Source: Caballeronia pedi
GTDB lineage: Bacteria; Pseudomonadota; Gammaproteobacteria; Burkholderiales; Burkholderiaceae
DNA length: 64,000 bases
Assembly (NCBI RefSeq): GCF_001544915.2
Contig: NZ_FCOE02000002.1
Location: 248,001-312,000 of the forward strand
Direction of reading: 5' to 3'
A model generated the notes under the pieces. That model saw only the letters and a list, made by a program, of their open reading frames with translations, ran no database searches and was not told the DNA's origin. This document shows positions 17,087-24,261 of the stretch, in pieces; within the stretch, counting starts at the first letter, position 1; the number at the start of each line of letters is the position of its first letter. The translations under genes were made by a program, and so were the position numbers.

Positions 17087-18388
17087 TCAGTGATCCTGAT
17101 GATGACTGGCTACGAGTCCACGCGCGCGCAACTCGGGAATCACGGCGCGACCGAATTCCTCGAAGGTGCCCGGAAAATGCGTCGGCGTGATGACGAAGCC
17201 GTCGCAGCAGTCTTCGAACAAGGCTTGCAGTTGATCGGCGACGTCAGCCGCCGTGCCGACGAGACGCGGCGTGCCCGTGCTGGCCGACAGCGCGATGGCG
17301 GCGTCGTCGACGCTGACGGCCGGTTTAGCGTCGAGCAGCTTCGCGAGCCACGCCTGCGTGCCGCCGGCGTCGACGGCGGGCCGTCTGTGCTGGCTTTCGA
17401 GAATCGGCTGTAGCGGCGCATCGCCGGACGCACCCGACAGATCGAGGCCCAGCATCGCGGCCAGATAGCTTCTCGCCGCGTCCGGCGCGACGAGCGTGTC
17501 GAGATGCGCGGCGCGAGCCTCGGCGATATCGCGCGTCTCGCCGATCACCGGCTGCACGGCGGCCATCAGGCGGATGTCCTGCGGCGAGCGGCCCATGCGC
17601 GCGGCGCGCGCGCGGACGTCGTCGCGCAGTTCGCGCATGGCGGCCGGCTCGTTCTGGATGGCGAAGATGACTTCCGCCCAGCGCGCCGCGAAGTCCCGGC
17701 CTCGGGGCGACACACCGGCGGCCATCAGCGTCGGATTGCCGCGACAAGGCAAGGTCAACGGTCCGCGTATGTCGAAGTGACGGCCTTTGTGATCGATCTG
17801 ACGGATCTTGTCGGCGCGGGCATAGAGTCCCGATTGCTTGTCGGCGATGAGGGCGCCTTCATCCCACGAAGACCAGAGGTCGTGACACACCGTCAGCACT
17901 TCTTCGGCGCGCTCATACAGATCGCCGTGATCGAGCGATGTCAGATGCGCGAAATTGATGGCATTGCTCGCCCCCGCCGACGTCACGATATTCCATGCCA
18001 TGCGGCCCTTGCTGAAATGATTCAGTGTACTAAGCGTTCTGGCGAGATGATACGGTTCCATGAAGGTGGTCGACAGCGTGACCGTGAACCTGAGCCGCTG
18101 TGTGACGCCGATCATCGGTGAAACCAGCAGCGCGGGATCGTGACGGATCGCGCCGCTCGCGCCACGGCTCGTCATGGTTTGCCAGACGCCGTCATCGCCC
18201 ATTGGAACGGCGAGCGACTCCGGCACGAACGCATAGTCAAAGCCGTAGCGATCGAGGCTGCGAGCGAGGTTCTCGTAGAGCTCGCGATCGCAGAAATCGG
18301 TTTCGCTATAGGGATGGCGCCACATTGCGCCGAAGTGACTGCCCGGAGTAAGCACATAGGCCGAAAGGAGCATGTGCCGGCGCATCAC
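17087..18388 (-). CDS. LLM-class flavin-dependent monooxygenase (NtaA/SnaA/DszA type)
   Basis: This 433-residue protein heads the NRPS operon; its stop lies only four bases before the synthetase start. It shows the luciferase-like TIM-barrel hallmarks of the NtaA/SnaA/DszA group: GAMWRHP near residue 20, the segment RTLSTLNHFSKGRMAWNIVT near 140, and a TLMAAGVSPRGRDFAA stretch near 225. Such enzymes use FMNH2 and oxygen to oxidise small molecules, including N-hydroxylation, C-N or C-S cleavage and Baeyer-Villiger-type reactions. A GTG start at 18388 has a GGAG site seven bases upstream; ATG at 18385 also fits. Operon position suggests it makes a building block or tailors the peptide, but the reaction cannot be read from sequence. 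No flavin reductase is nearby. Confidence 0.85.
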   Translation of the reverse strand: MMRRHMLLSAYVLTPGSHFGAMWRHPYSETDFCDRELYENLARSLDRYGFDYAFVPESLAVPMGDDGVWQTMTSRGASGAIRHDPALLVSPMIGVTQRLRFTVTLSTTFMEPYHLARTLSTLNHFSKGRMAWNIVTSAGASNAINFAHLTSLDHGDLYERAEEVLTVCHDLWSSWDEGALIADKQSGLYARADKIRQIDHKGRHFDIRGPLTLPCRGNPTLMAAGVSPRGRDFAARWAEVIFAIQNEPAAMRELRDDVRARAARMGRSPQDIRLMAAVQPVIGETRDIAEARAAHLDTLVAPDAARSYLAAMLGLDLSGASGDAPLQPILESQHRRPAVDAGGTQAWLAKLLDAKPAVSVDDAAIALSASTGTPRLVGTAADVADQLQALFEDCCDGFVITPTHFPGTFEEFGRAVIPELRARGLVASHHQDH

Positions 18389-18507
18389 GACGCGGCTCCG
18401 ATTGCCGTGTCACACATTTGCGATGCCTTTATGCGATCATTTCCACCAGGGATCATGACGAACATGCGACACCACCTTTTTACTGGTAGTCACCGGAATT
18501 TCTGCGT

Positions 18508-18537
18508 ATATTGTTCTAGTGTGATTGAAGTTGTCAA
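18508..18537 (-). promoter_or_regulatory. Candidate sigma-70 promoter of the NRPS operon
   Basis: On the minus strand a perfect TTGACA (18537-18532) is followed, 18 bases on, by CAATAT (18513-18508), about 120 bases ahead of the LLM monooxygenase start. The -10 match is only 3/6. I saw no clear Fur box or iron-starvation sigma-factor site in this 173-base divergent gap. Confidence 0.35.
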
Positions 18538-18561
18538 TTAAGTTTCCCTGAGGGTAATGAC

Positions 18562-18921
18562 ATGAAAGACAACATTGCAGTCGCCGAAACTCCTCATACG
18601 GAAAAAGTTACAAGCGACACGCACGCTGTGGTATGCAGCACGAGTCCGGCCACCAATGGCGTCAAGCTCGTGGGTGAAGCATTCGTTCCCGGCGCGAGTC
18701 TGTTGATGGATGGAAATGTCGTCAACGGAGCCGCACATGTCGCCGCGGGCATCGGCATCAAGATGCTGTTCGGGCCGGTGGGTCTGCTGCTCGCAGCGGC
18801 CGATTCCTACTCGAAGTCGGTGACCGACAAATACCTGTGGAATCACGTCAGTGATCTGGTCGACAAGGCCAAGGAAACCCGCAGGGCAAGAGCCGAGGCG
18901 GCACCCCCGCCGGCAGAATAA
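18562..18921 (+). CDS. Small uncharacterised protein with hydrophobic Gly/Ala-rich centre
   Basis: This 119-residue protein is preceded by a good GAGGG site seven bases before the ATG. It has a polar N-terminus, a central segment (about residues 34-83) with GEAFVPGASLLMDG and KMLFGPVGLLLAAADSYSKS, and a charged C-terminal tail ending in EAAPPPAE. I see no signal peptide. The centre could form one or two helices that associate with a membrane or a hydrophobic surface. It resembles the DUF6072-type proteins of Burkholderiaceae as I remember them, but the function is unknown and the name is uncertain. It is transcribed divergently from the NRPS operon across a 173-base gap, so the two may share regulation. 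Confidence 0.7.
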   Translation: MKDNIAVAETPHTEKVTSDTHAVVCSTSPATNGVKLVGEAFVPGASLLMDGNVVNGAAHVAAGIGIKMLFGPVGLLLAAADSYSKSVTDKYLWNHVSDLVDKAKETRRARAEAAPPPAE

Positions 18922-19030
18922 AGCCCGACTGGCGTACTGCCGGAAACACCACAAGCATCACTGAGCACTTTTCCTTCAGATGCGCCCGAAACAATCGATA
19001 TGCGCGTCTGGAGGAATACGCACGCTCGTT

Positions 19031-19774
19031 TCAATGCTCGAGTCGCTGAAAGACCCGAAGCTCGTGCCCATAAATCAGGCGGGGAATGAATTCATCATGC
19101 ACGAGAGCGAGTTGGTGATCGCGGGCCCAGGCTTCCACAGCGCCTTCGGGAACCTGCTCGACCCACTCGCGCGTGAAGACGTAATCGTCGATGTTATGGG
19201 CGAGCCGTCGCCCGCCCGGGCGCGCGGTCATGTCCTTGTAGAGAAAGATGCCGCCCGGCCTGACACGATGGACGGCGGCTGCGAATACATCGCGCCTGTC
19301 CGGTGGCGGAACGTGATGCAGGACATCAACCATCGCGACGATATCGAATGGCCCTTCGGGCGCGTGAGCGACGGACCGGATATGTTCGAAGGTCAACATG
19401 TCCTGCGCGCCGAGACGCTGCGCGGCGGCGCGCGCCGATTCGAGCGGCGGCGCCATGACGTCGCAACCCACGCCGCGGCGGATCTTCTTGGTCGCGGCGA
19501 GCACCGCAAGCAGGGAACCCGCGCCGCAGCCGACGTCGAGCACATCGGCGCCGTCGCGCACGAATTGCAGCAGCTTATCGTAGGGGCAGACATACGGGCG
19601 AATCGCGCTCAGCCATCGCAGCGGCGTGGGTGTGTCGCAATAGGCCGCGTAGAAGAAACGCCGCAATTGCGCGGGCGTTGCCGAGGCGTCTATGGAGGGA
19701 ATGGAAGCAGATGCGGGAGCGAGCATATCTGTCCGGGGGTGTCGTCCGATCTTGCGCTCGATGTTACTATGCAA
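19031..19774 (-). CDS. Class I SAM-dependent methyltransferase
   Basis: This 247-residue protein has the Rossmann methyltransferase core: motif I VLDVGCGAGSLL at about residues 78-89, an acidic residue after strand 2 (GCDVMAPP), and motif IV-like DIVAMVDVLHHVPPPDRR near 145. The HHVP segment is typical of the UbiE/methyltransferase-11/23 type acting on small molecules or lipids. No further substrate clue is visible. The longest frame begins with TTG at 19774; ATG at 19726 is an alternative and neither has a strong ribosome site. It is convergent with the small protein at 18562 and divergent from the SPFH gene. Linkage to the NRPS operon is possible but not supported by co-transcription. Confidence 0.8.
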   Translation of the reverse strand: MHSNIERKIGRHPRTDMLAPASASIPSIDASATPAQLRRFFYAAYCDTPTPLRWLSAIRPYVCPYDKLLQFVRDGADVLDVGCGAGSLLAVLAATKKIRRGVGCDVMAPPLESARAAAQRLGAQDMLTFEHIRSVAHAPEGPFDIVAMVDVLHHVPPPDRRDVFAAAVHRVRPGGIFLYKDMTARPGGRRLAHNIDDYVFTREWVEQVPEGAVEAWARDHQLALVHDEFIPRLIYGHELRVFQRLEH

Positions 19775-19833
19775 ACACTTCTTGCGCCGCCAAATTATCC
19801 GAATTCTTCGTTCTCCGCACGAGTTGATGCCAG

Positions 19834-20925
19834 ATGAGCACAGCGGATCCAGTCGATGACGATGCTTCCAACCCTCCGAAGCACCGCTTAGTCAGGCACG
19901 TCCGGTATCGGATGAGCCGCAGCGAAAAGTTCATTGCGGTGTCGCTGATCGTCGGCGTCATCGTGCTCGCGCTGATTCCCTTTGTGTTCATCATCATTCC
20001 GGCGGGGCATGTCGGCGTGCTGTATCGCCTGCTCAGACACGGTACTGAGACCGACTTTGTCTATCACGAAGGGCTCAACGTCAAATGGCCGTTTGATCGT
20101 ATTTATACCTACGAAACCAGGACCAAGACGCTCGATGAAAGCGTCCACGCCCTCGCCCGGGACGGTCTCAGTGTCCAGGTCGAGATTTCGGTTCTGTATC
20201 GCCCGGTGCCGGATAACGCCGGCAGGTTGCATCAGGAAGTCGGCTATGAGTATGTCGACCGCGTCGTGCGGCCGATTTCACTCGGCGCGGTGCGCGATAT
20301 CATCGGCAAGAGCGATCCGCATGATCTGTATCGCATCAACGTCGAAGAACTGGAAGGCCGCATACTCGAAAAGATGCACGGGTCGCCGGCTGCGGCGGGG
20401 CTCATTTTCTTCGAGCGCGTCGTGGTGCGCGATCTCGATCTGCCGACCACCGTGAATGACTCGATCAATAGAAAGCTCACGGAAGAGCAGAATGCGCAGG
20501 CCTATCAGTTCCTGATCGCGCAGGCGAAAGATGAAGCGGAGCGCAAGCGGATCGAAGCTATCGGCATTCAGACTTTCTATTCCATCGTCGCCAATTCGCT
20601 GACGCCTCAATTGCTGACATGGCGAGGCATCGAAGCGACCGTGCAGTTGTCCAACTCCAGTAACTCGAAGATCGTCGTCGTGGGCGGCGGGAAAGATCAG
20701 CTTCCGTTGATTCTCGGGAGCGATATCGCCAAACAGCCGGATCTGCCTGCGCCCAAGCCAGTGGACCCGCAGTCGCATCAGCTTCCGCAATGGCATGAGC
20801 TTCCGAAGCTTTTCCCCAAGGCGGGCGACGGAAGCTCGGGTGCTGAAAACGGTGGCGGCACCATCGGTTCAGGCAATGACAGGAATCTTTCTCAGGCCGC
20901 CAGCCCCGGCGTGAAGAAACCGTGA
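19834..20925 (+). CDS. SPFH/prohibitin-domain membrane protein
   Basis: This 363-residue protein has a cytoplasmic N-terminus rich in basic residues, one transmembrane helix (about 31-54) and an SPFH (band 7) domain (about 57-260) beginning with the characteristic IIPAGHVGVLYRLL. An alpha-helical segment with NRKLTEEQNAQAYQFL follows, then a low-complexity Pro/Gly-rich tail from about residue 295. SPFH proteins oligomerise at membranes and organise membrane microdomains or regulate proteases. The length and single N-terminal helix resemble prohibitin-like proteins. The next gene, 22 bases downstream, encodes a two-helix membrane peptide and probably forms an operon with it. The specific role is not known. 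Confidence 0.85.
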   Translation: MSTADPVDDDASNPPKHRLVRHVRYRMSRSEKFIAVSLIVGVIVLALIPFVFIIIPAGHVGVLYRLLRHGTETDFVYHEGLNVKWPFDRIYTYETRTKTLDESVHALARDGLSVQVEISVLYRPVPDNAGRLHQEVGYEYVDRVVRPISLGAVRDIIGKSDPHDLYRINVEELEGRILEKMHGSPAAAGLIFFERVVVRDLDLPTTVNDSINRKLTEEQNAQAYQFLIAQAKDEAERKRIEAIGIQTFYSIVANSLTPQLLTWRGIEATVQLSNSSNSKIVVVGGGKDQLPLILGSDIAKQPDLPAPKPVDPQSHQLPQWHELPKLFPKAGDGSSGAENGGGTIGSGNDRNLSQAASPGVKKP

Positions 20926-20947
20926 TTCGATATCGGGAGGCGCCATC

Positions 20948-21151
20948 ATGATCGTCATTCCAACCTTCGTCTATGTCGTGCTTTGTCTGCTTGTCGCTTA
21001 TCGCGGCCGGCGCACGCATATCGGTTATCTCGGCAGCTTTCTTCTGAGCTTGTTCATCACGCCGGTAATCGTGTTCGTAGGATTGCTGCTGCTGACGCCA
21101 TCGCCGGAGAATGTCGAGATCGTTTATCGCGGGGATAAGCAGAAGGTTTAG
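20948..21151 (+). CDS. Small two-helix membrane protein, SPFH partner candidate
   Basis: This 67-residue protein consists of two predicted membrane helices (about 3-18 and 27-49) joined by the short basic loop AYRGRRTHIGYLG, with a hydrophilic tail ending GDKQKV. A GGGAGG ribosome site sits six bases before the ATG. It follows the SPFH gene on the same strand with a 22-base gap, so the two are probably co-transcribed. Its size and layout would suit a small subunit or modulator of the SPFH assembly. No family name can be given from sequence alone. Confidence 0.75.
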   Translation: MIVIPTFVYVVLCLLVAYRGRRTHIGYLGSFLLSLFITPVIVFVGLLLLTPSPENVEIVYRGDKQKV

Positions 21152-21286
21152 CGCGGGCCGGAGGGATCGCAGGCGTATGCCACTTGTCGTTCAGTTCTCA
21201 TTTGCTGGCGCGGCGGGCATCGACGATAGTTCTGTCACGGGAAGCTTATGCCCGTGCTCTATTCTCATCCTGCCATGGAGTTTGTC

Positions 21287-22033
21287 ATGAAGCTGAAAGA
21301 CAAGGTCGCATTGATCACGGGTGGTACCTCGGGCATCGGTCTGGAGACGGCAAAGCTGTTTCAGAGTGAGGGAGCAACTGTCGTCGTGACGGGTATGAAC
21401 GCCGGCCGCCTCGAAGAGGCGTCGCGCGCTCTGGAAGGTAAAGCAATGGTGCTTGCGGTCGATGTACGTGACCCTGCGCAGATTAGCGAGGCCGTATTTG
21501 AAATCGTGGCGCGTCATGGCCGCATCGACATCGTTTTTGCGAATGCGGGTGCGGGTACTGCCGCACCATTGGACGCAATCACGCCCGAGCAGATTCAGGA
21601 ACAGTTTTCACTGAATTTCAATGGCGTGTTCTTTACGATCCAGAAAGCAGCTCCCCACTTATCCAAGGGAAGCTCGATCGTGGTGACGACGTCTTTCCTG
21701 AATGAAGTCGGTACGCCAGGGCTTTCGATCCTGTCCGCTACCAAGGCGGCTACCCGTTCCCTGGTCCGCTCGATCGGAGCGGAGATCGCGCCTCGCGGGA
21801 TTCGGATCAACGCAGTCAGTCCGGGTCCTGTCGCGACGCCGTTCCACCGCAAACTCGGTCTTTCCGACAAGGAACTTGCCGCGACTGGCGAAGCGATTGC
21901 GGCCGCGGTGCCGCTAAAGCGCTTTGGCGATGCGAGTGAAATCGCAAAGGCGGTGCTGTTTCTGGCCAGCGACGATTCGTCGTTCATGACGGGCACGGAG
22001 ATCGTCGTCGACGGCGGATTAACGCAGTTCTGA
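21287..22033 (+). CDS. SDR-family oxidoreductase lacking the catalytic Tyr
   Basis: This 248-residue protein (start ATG at 21287 with GGAG six bases upstream; an upstream in-frame ATG at 21248 is less likely) has a clear NAD(P)-binding TGGTSGIG motif near residue 12 and the NAG motif in FANAGAG. The SDR active-site YxxxK is replaced by LSATK in GLSILSATKAATRS, so the usual catalytic Tyr is Leu. The rest of the fold, including the SPGPVATPF loop and the C-terminal VDGGLTQF, is intact. A subset of SDRs in Burkholderia seems to share this substitution. It could be a non-canonical reductase or a binding or regulatory paralogue. It is a single gene convergent with the TMEM175-like gene. Confidence 0.85.
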   Translation: MKLKDKVALITGGTSGIGLETAKLFQSEGATVVVTGMNAGRLEEASRALEGKAMVLAVDVRDPAQISEAVFEIVARHGRIDIVFANAGAGTAAPLDAITPEQIQEQFSLNFNGVFFTIQKAAPHLSKGSSIVVTTSFLNEVGTPGLSILSATKAATRSLVRSIGAEIAPRGIRINAVSPGPVATPFHRKLGLSDKELAATGEAIAAAVPLKRFGDASEIAKAVLFLASDDSSFMTGTEIVVDGGLTQF

Positions 22034-22053
22034 CAGGATGCGGGGCGAAAGCT

Positions 22054-22683
22054 TCAGCGATGCAGCGTCGGGTTGCGCAGGAACGGATCGGGACGGCAAT
22101 ACAGAATAAGAAAGGAAGCGAGCAATCCGAGCCGAAAGAGCGGTGGCATGATAACCACCAACGCGGATATGAAGAATACCGTCAGCATGATCCACGCCCT
22201 GAACCATTGCCACCTTCGGGGATAAGCGTCACCTCTGTTCTCTCGATGATGGGAATAACTTTCCCACATCAGGACCATATAGGTGCCCTGCACCAGAAGA
22301 AACACGAGCGCATAGAGCGTGAGCGGAAAGGTGGCCATTTCGCTTTCAGCGAGCCAGGCGGTAGTAAATGGAATGAAAGATATCGCGAAGAGGTTGGCGA
22401 AATTGGCCAGTGCCAACGTGCCGGTCAGATGCTGAGCGTGCCGGAGCACAGCGTGATGATTCAACCAGACCACGGCGACGAATGCATAACTCACCGCATA
22501 GCTGACGAGGTCCGGCCATAGGCTCAACAACGCGCGGAAATCGTGACCCGTCGGCGGTTTGAATGCCAGCACCATGACGGTGATGATGACGGCAAAGATT
22601 CCGTCGGAGAGCGCATAAAAGCGCGCCAGTCGGTCTTCGGCTTTGATCATGATGTCAGTGGCTTTATCACGGACCTTCGCCAT
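22054..22683 (-). CDS. TMEM175-family (DUF1211) integral membrane protein
   Basis: This 209-residue protein has about six hydrophobic helices. The first begins FYALSDGIFAVIITVMVLAF, the position of the FSD motif that lines the pore of TMEM175 potassium channels; here the Phe is Leu. The second helix region, with VWLNHHAVLRH, is also typical. Bacterial TMEM175 proteins are six-helix tetrameric potassium-permeable channels. The conservation supports the family, but the F-to-L change leaves ion selectivity open. It is transcribed away from the VC0807-like gene, sharing an 83-base divergent promoter region, and is convergent with the SDR gene. Confidence 0.8.
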   Translation of the reverse strand: MAKVRDKATDIMIKAEDRLARFYALSDGIFAVIITVMVLAFKPPTGHDFRALLSLWPDLVSYAVSYAFVAVVWLNHHAVLRHAQHLTGTLALANFANLFAISFIPFTTAWLAESEMATFPLTLYALVFLLVQGTYMVLMWESYSHHRENRGDAYPRRWQWFRAWIMLTVFFISALVVIMPPLFRLGLLASFLILYCRPDPFLRNPTLHR

Positions 22684-22766
22684 ATTATTCGACAGGCGTC
22701 AGGTCTGCGCGAAACCGGTCCGACGCTGCGACGATTCACGGTGACAACCGCCATGGAGCCGTTTCA

Positions 22767-23375
22767 GTGCGCTACGCGTTTGCGTTCCTCGTCAATGTAA
22801 TCCTGCCTTGGGTGGCATATCGGCTCGCGCTCCCGAGTCTCGGCACCGAAGGCGCGCTCCTCGCCTCGGCCGTGCCGCTGTGCATCTGGCTTTGCGTCGA
22901 CCTTGCCCGCTTTTCTCATTTCGATGCCCTGAGCGCCATCGTGCTGGCCGGCATTCTGATCTCCACCTGCGTACTCGCGCTGAAACCCGCGAACTGGCTT
23001 TTGCAATCGCGCGCGCCATTGGTTAGCGGCACCATCGGTGTGCTGTTTCTGCTTTCGCTCCTGTTACGTCGCCCGCTCGTGTTTTATCTTGCCCGCTCGA
23101 CGCTCTCTCGCGAGCGTCAGGGCCGCGAACGCGAATTCGACGCGATGTGGCAAAACCGCCCGCAACTCGCGCGATCGATTCGGCTGATGACAGCCGTCTG
23201 GGGCATCGGCCTCGTGAGCGAAAACACCTTGCGGCTGTGGGTGGTCAACCAAATCGACATCGAACACGCCGGACGTGATTCGACCTGGATCGGCTACGCC
23301 TGCTACGGCGGACTGACGCTCTGGACGATGCTCTATCGCCGCATGTATCTCCGCAGGCAGCAGGGTCAACCCTGA
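22767..23375 (+). CDS. VC0807-like integral membrane protein
   Basis: This 202-residue protein has several predicted membrane helices (about 5-25, 30-47, 55-75, 85-103, 139-158 and 170-190) and a basic hydrophilic loop with LARSTLSRERQGREREFDAMW near residues 110-130. The pattern fits the VC0807/septation-protein-A-like family, for which no biochemical function is established. It is divergent from the TMEM175-like gene and is followed by the sugar-acid regulator gene after 63 bases that contain a palindromic operator. It is probably an independent gene. The assignment rests on topology and overall resemblance, not on a diagnostic motif. Confidence 0.65.
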   Translation: MRYAFAFLVNVILPWVAYRLALPSLGTEGALLASAVPLCIWLCVDLARFSHFDALSAIVLAGILISTCVLALKPANWLLQSRAPLVSGTIGVLFLLSLLLRRPLVFYLARSTLSRERQGREREFDAMWQNRPQLARSIRLMTAVWGIGLVSENTLRLWVVNQIDIEHAGRDSTWIGYACYGGLTLWTMLYRRMYLRRQQGQP

Positions 23376-23409
23376 TTGTTCCGATGCACCGTGCTCTGAT
23401 ACCTTCAAC

Positions 23410-23423
23410 ATCATACGTATGAT
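23410..23423. promoter_or_regulatory. Palindromic operator, likely for the FadR-type regulator
   Basis: ATCATACGTATGAT is a perfect 14-base palindrome ending 15 bases before the start codon of the GntR/FadR-type regulator. Its length, position and AT-rich half-sites fit a FadR-subfamily operator, suggesting autorepression of the sugar-acid operon. No second copy was noticed before the downstream SDR gene. Confidence 0.6.
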
Positions 23424-23438
23424 CTAGAAGGAAATCCG

Positions 23439-24158
23439 ATGCCGACCTTGCACCGGCAAGTGCTGAACCAGATGGGCGAGCAGATCTGCGCGGGCAAATT
23501 CGCGCCGGGCGAGATTCTGCCCGCCGAAGATGAACTCGCAGAACTGATGCAGGTAAGCCGAATCACGATTCGCGAGACGATGAAGTCGCTGTCCGCGAAG
23601 GGCATGCTCCAGGTGAGACGCCGTCACGGCACGATCGTGCTGCCGCGCTCCAACTGGCAATTGTTCGATCCCGACGTCATCACATGGCGCGCGCGCGCCG
23701 GCACGGTCGACGCCGATCTCATCCGCGACCTGATGGAATTGCGCACGATCATCGAGCCGAACGCTGCGAAGCTCGCGGCAAAGCGCGCGACGCCGGAAGA
23801 CCGCGTCGCCGTGCGTCGCGCGTTCAGGGCGATGGAGCGCGCCGTCGCGGGGCAAGGCGAGTACGTGCCCGCGGATCTCGCGTTTCACGGCGCGATCCTC
23901 ACCGCGTGTCACAACCAGTTCGTTCAGCAGATGCAAAACGCGCTCTCCGCGATCCTGCGCACGAGCTTCGAGTTGAGCTCGGAGATCGAAGGCGGCCCGG
24001 CGCGCTCGCTGCCGATGCACGAAGCGTTGTGCATCGCCATTGAGCAAGGCGATGCGCCTGCTGCCGAGCAGGCCGTGCTCACGCTGATCGAACGCGCGGA
24101 GAAGGACTTCGACGATCGCGCGATGCTCAATCGCACCGCGAACGACAAGCCTCTGTAG
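23439..24158 (+). CDS. GntR-family transcription regulator, FadR/FCD subgroup
   Basis: This 239-residue regulator has an N-terminal winged helix (about 5-70) with APGEILPAEDELAELMQVSR and ITIRETMKSLSAKGML, then an all-helical FCD ligand domain (about 85-225). In the latter, DLMELRTIIEP and DLAFHGAILTACHN supply the Asp and His residues typical of metal-binding FCD domains. FCD regulators usually sense organic or sugar acids. AAGGAAA lies six bases before the ATG. The genes that follow encode an SDR, a transporter and a dehydratase, so it most likely represses this sugar-acid operon and is released by a substrate or intermediate. The palindrome at 23410-23423 is the probable site. Confidence 0.9.
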   Translation: MPTLHRQVLNQMGEQICAGKFAPGEILPAEDELAELMQVSRITIRETMKSLSAKGMLQVRRRHGTIVLPRSNWQLFDPDVITWRARAGTVDADLIRDLMELRTIIEPNAAKLAAKRATPEDRVAVRRAFRAMERAVAGQGEYVPADLAFHGAILTACHNQFVQQMQNALSAILRTSFELSSEIEGGPARSLPMHEALCIAIEQGDAPAAEQAVLTLIERAEKDFDDRAMLNRTANDKPL

Positions 24159-24189
24159 CAGCGCGTCGCCAATACGCAATTAAAGGACC

Positions 24190-24235
24190 GCAGCCTTGAA
24201 AGAGGCTGCGCGGGCGCGCTCGCGTCCGCGTTTTT
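24190..24235 (+). terminator. Tandem hairpins with T-run after the regulator gene
   Basis: The first hairpin pairs GCAGCCT (24190-24196) with AGGCTGC (24203-24209). The second pairs 24209-24218 with 24221-24230 (one G-T pair) and runs directly into TTTTT at 24231-24235. The second is a good intrinsic terminator. It lies between the regulator and the SDR start at 24262, so it either ends the regulator transcript or partly limits read-through. The two stems share one base at 24209, so they are adjacent rather than independent. Confidence 0.65.
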
Positions 24236-24261
24236 GAATGTATCTGATCAGGGAAACAGGC

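Noticed and set aside
6037..17190. Very long plus-strand reading frames (over 680 codons) opposite the NRPS gene
   Set aside because: Their Arg/Ala/His-rich composition is that of GC-rich antisense frames. They mirror the repeated modules of the synthetase and lack ribosome sites.
543..18388. NRPS cluster as a standard ornibactin/malleobactin or pyoverdine siderophore locus
   Set aside because: There is no ornithine hydroxylase, no formyltransferase, no TonB receptor, no Fur box and the module order differs. Only MbtH and the PvdE-like exporter are shared.
21287..22033. Pseudogene SDR
   Set aside because: The frame is intact with a good ribosome site and normal length. Only the catalytic Tyr is replaced.
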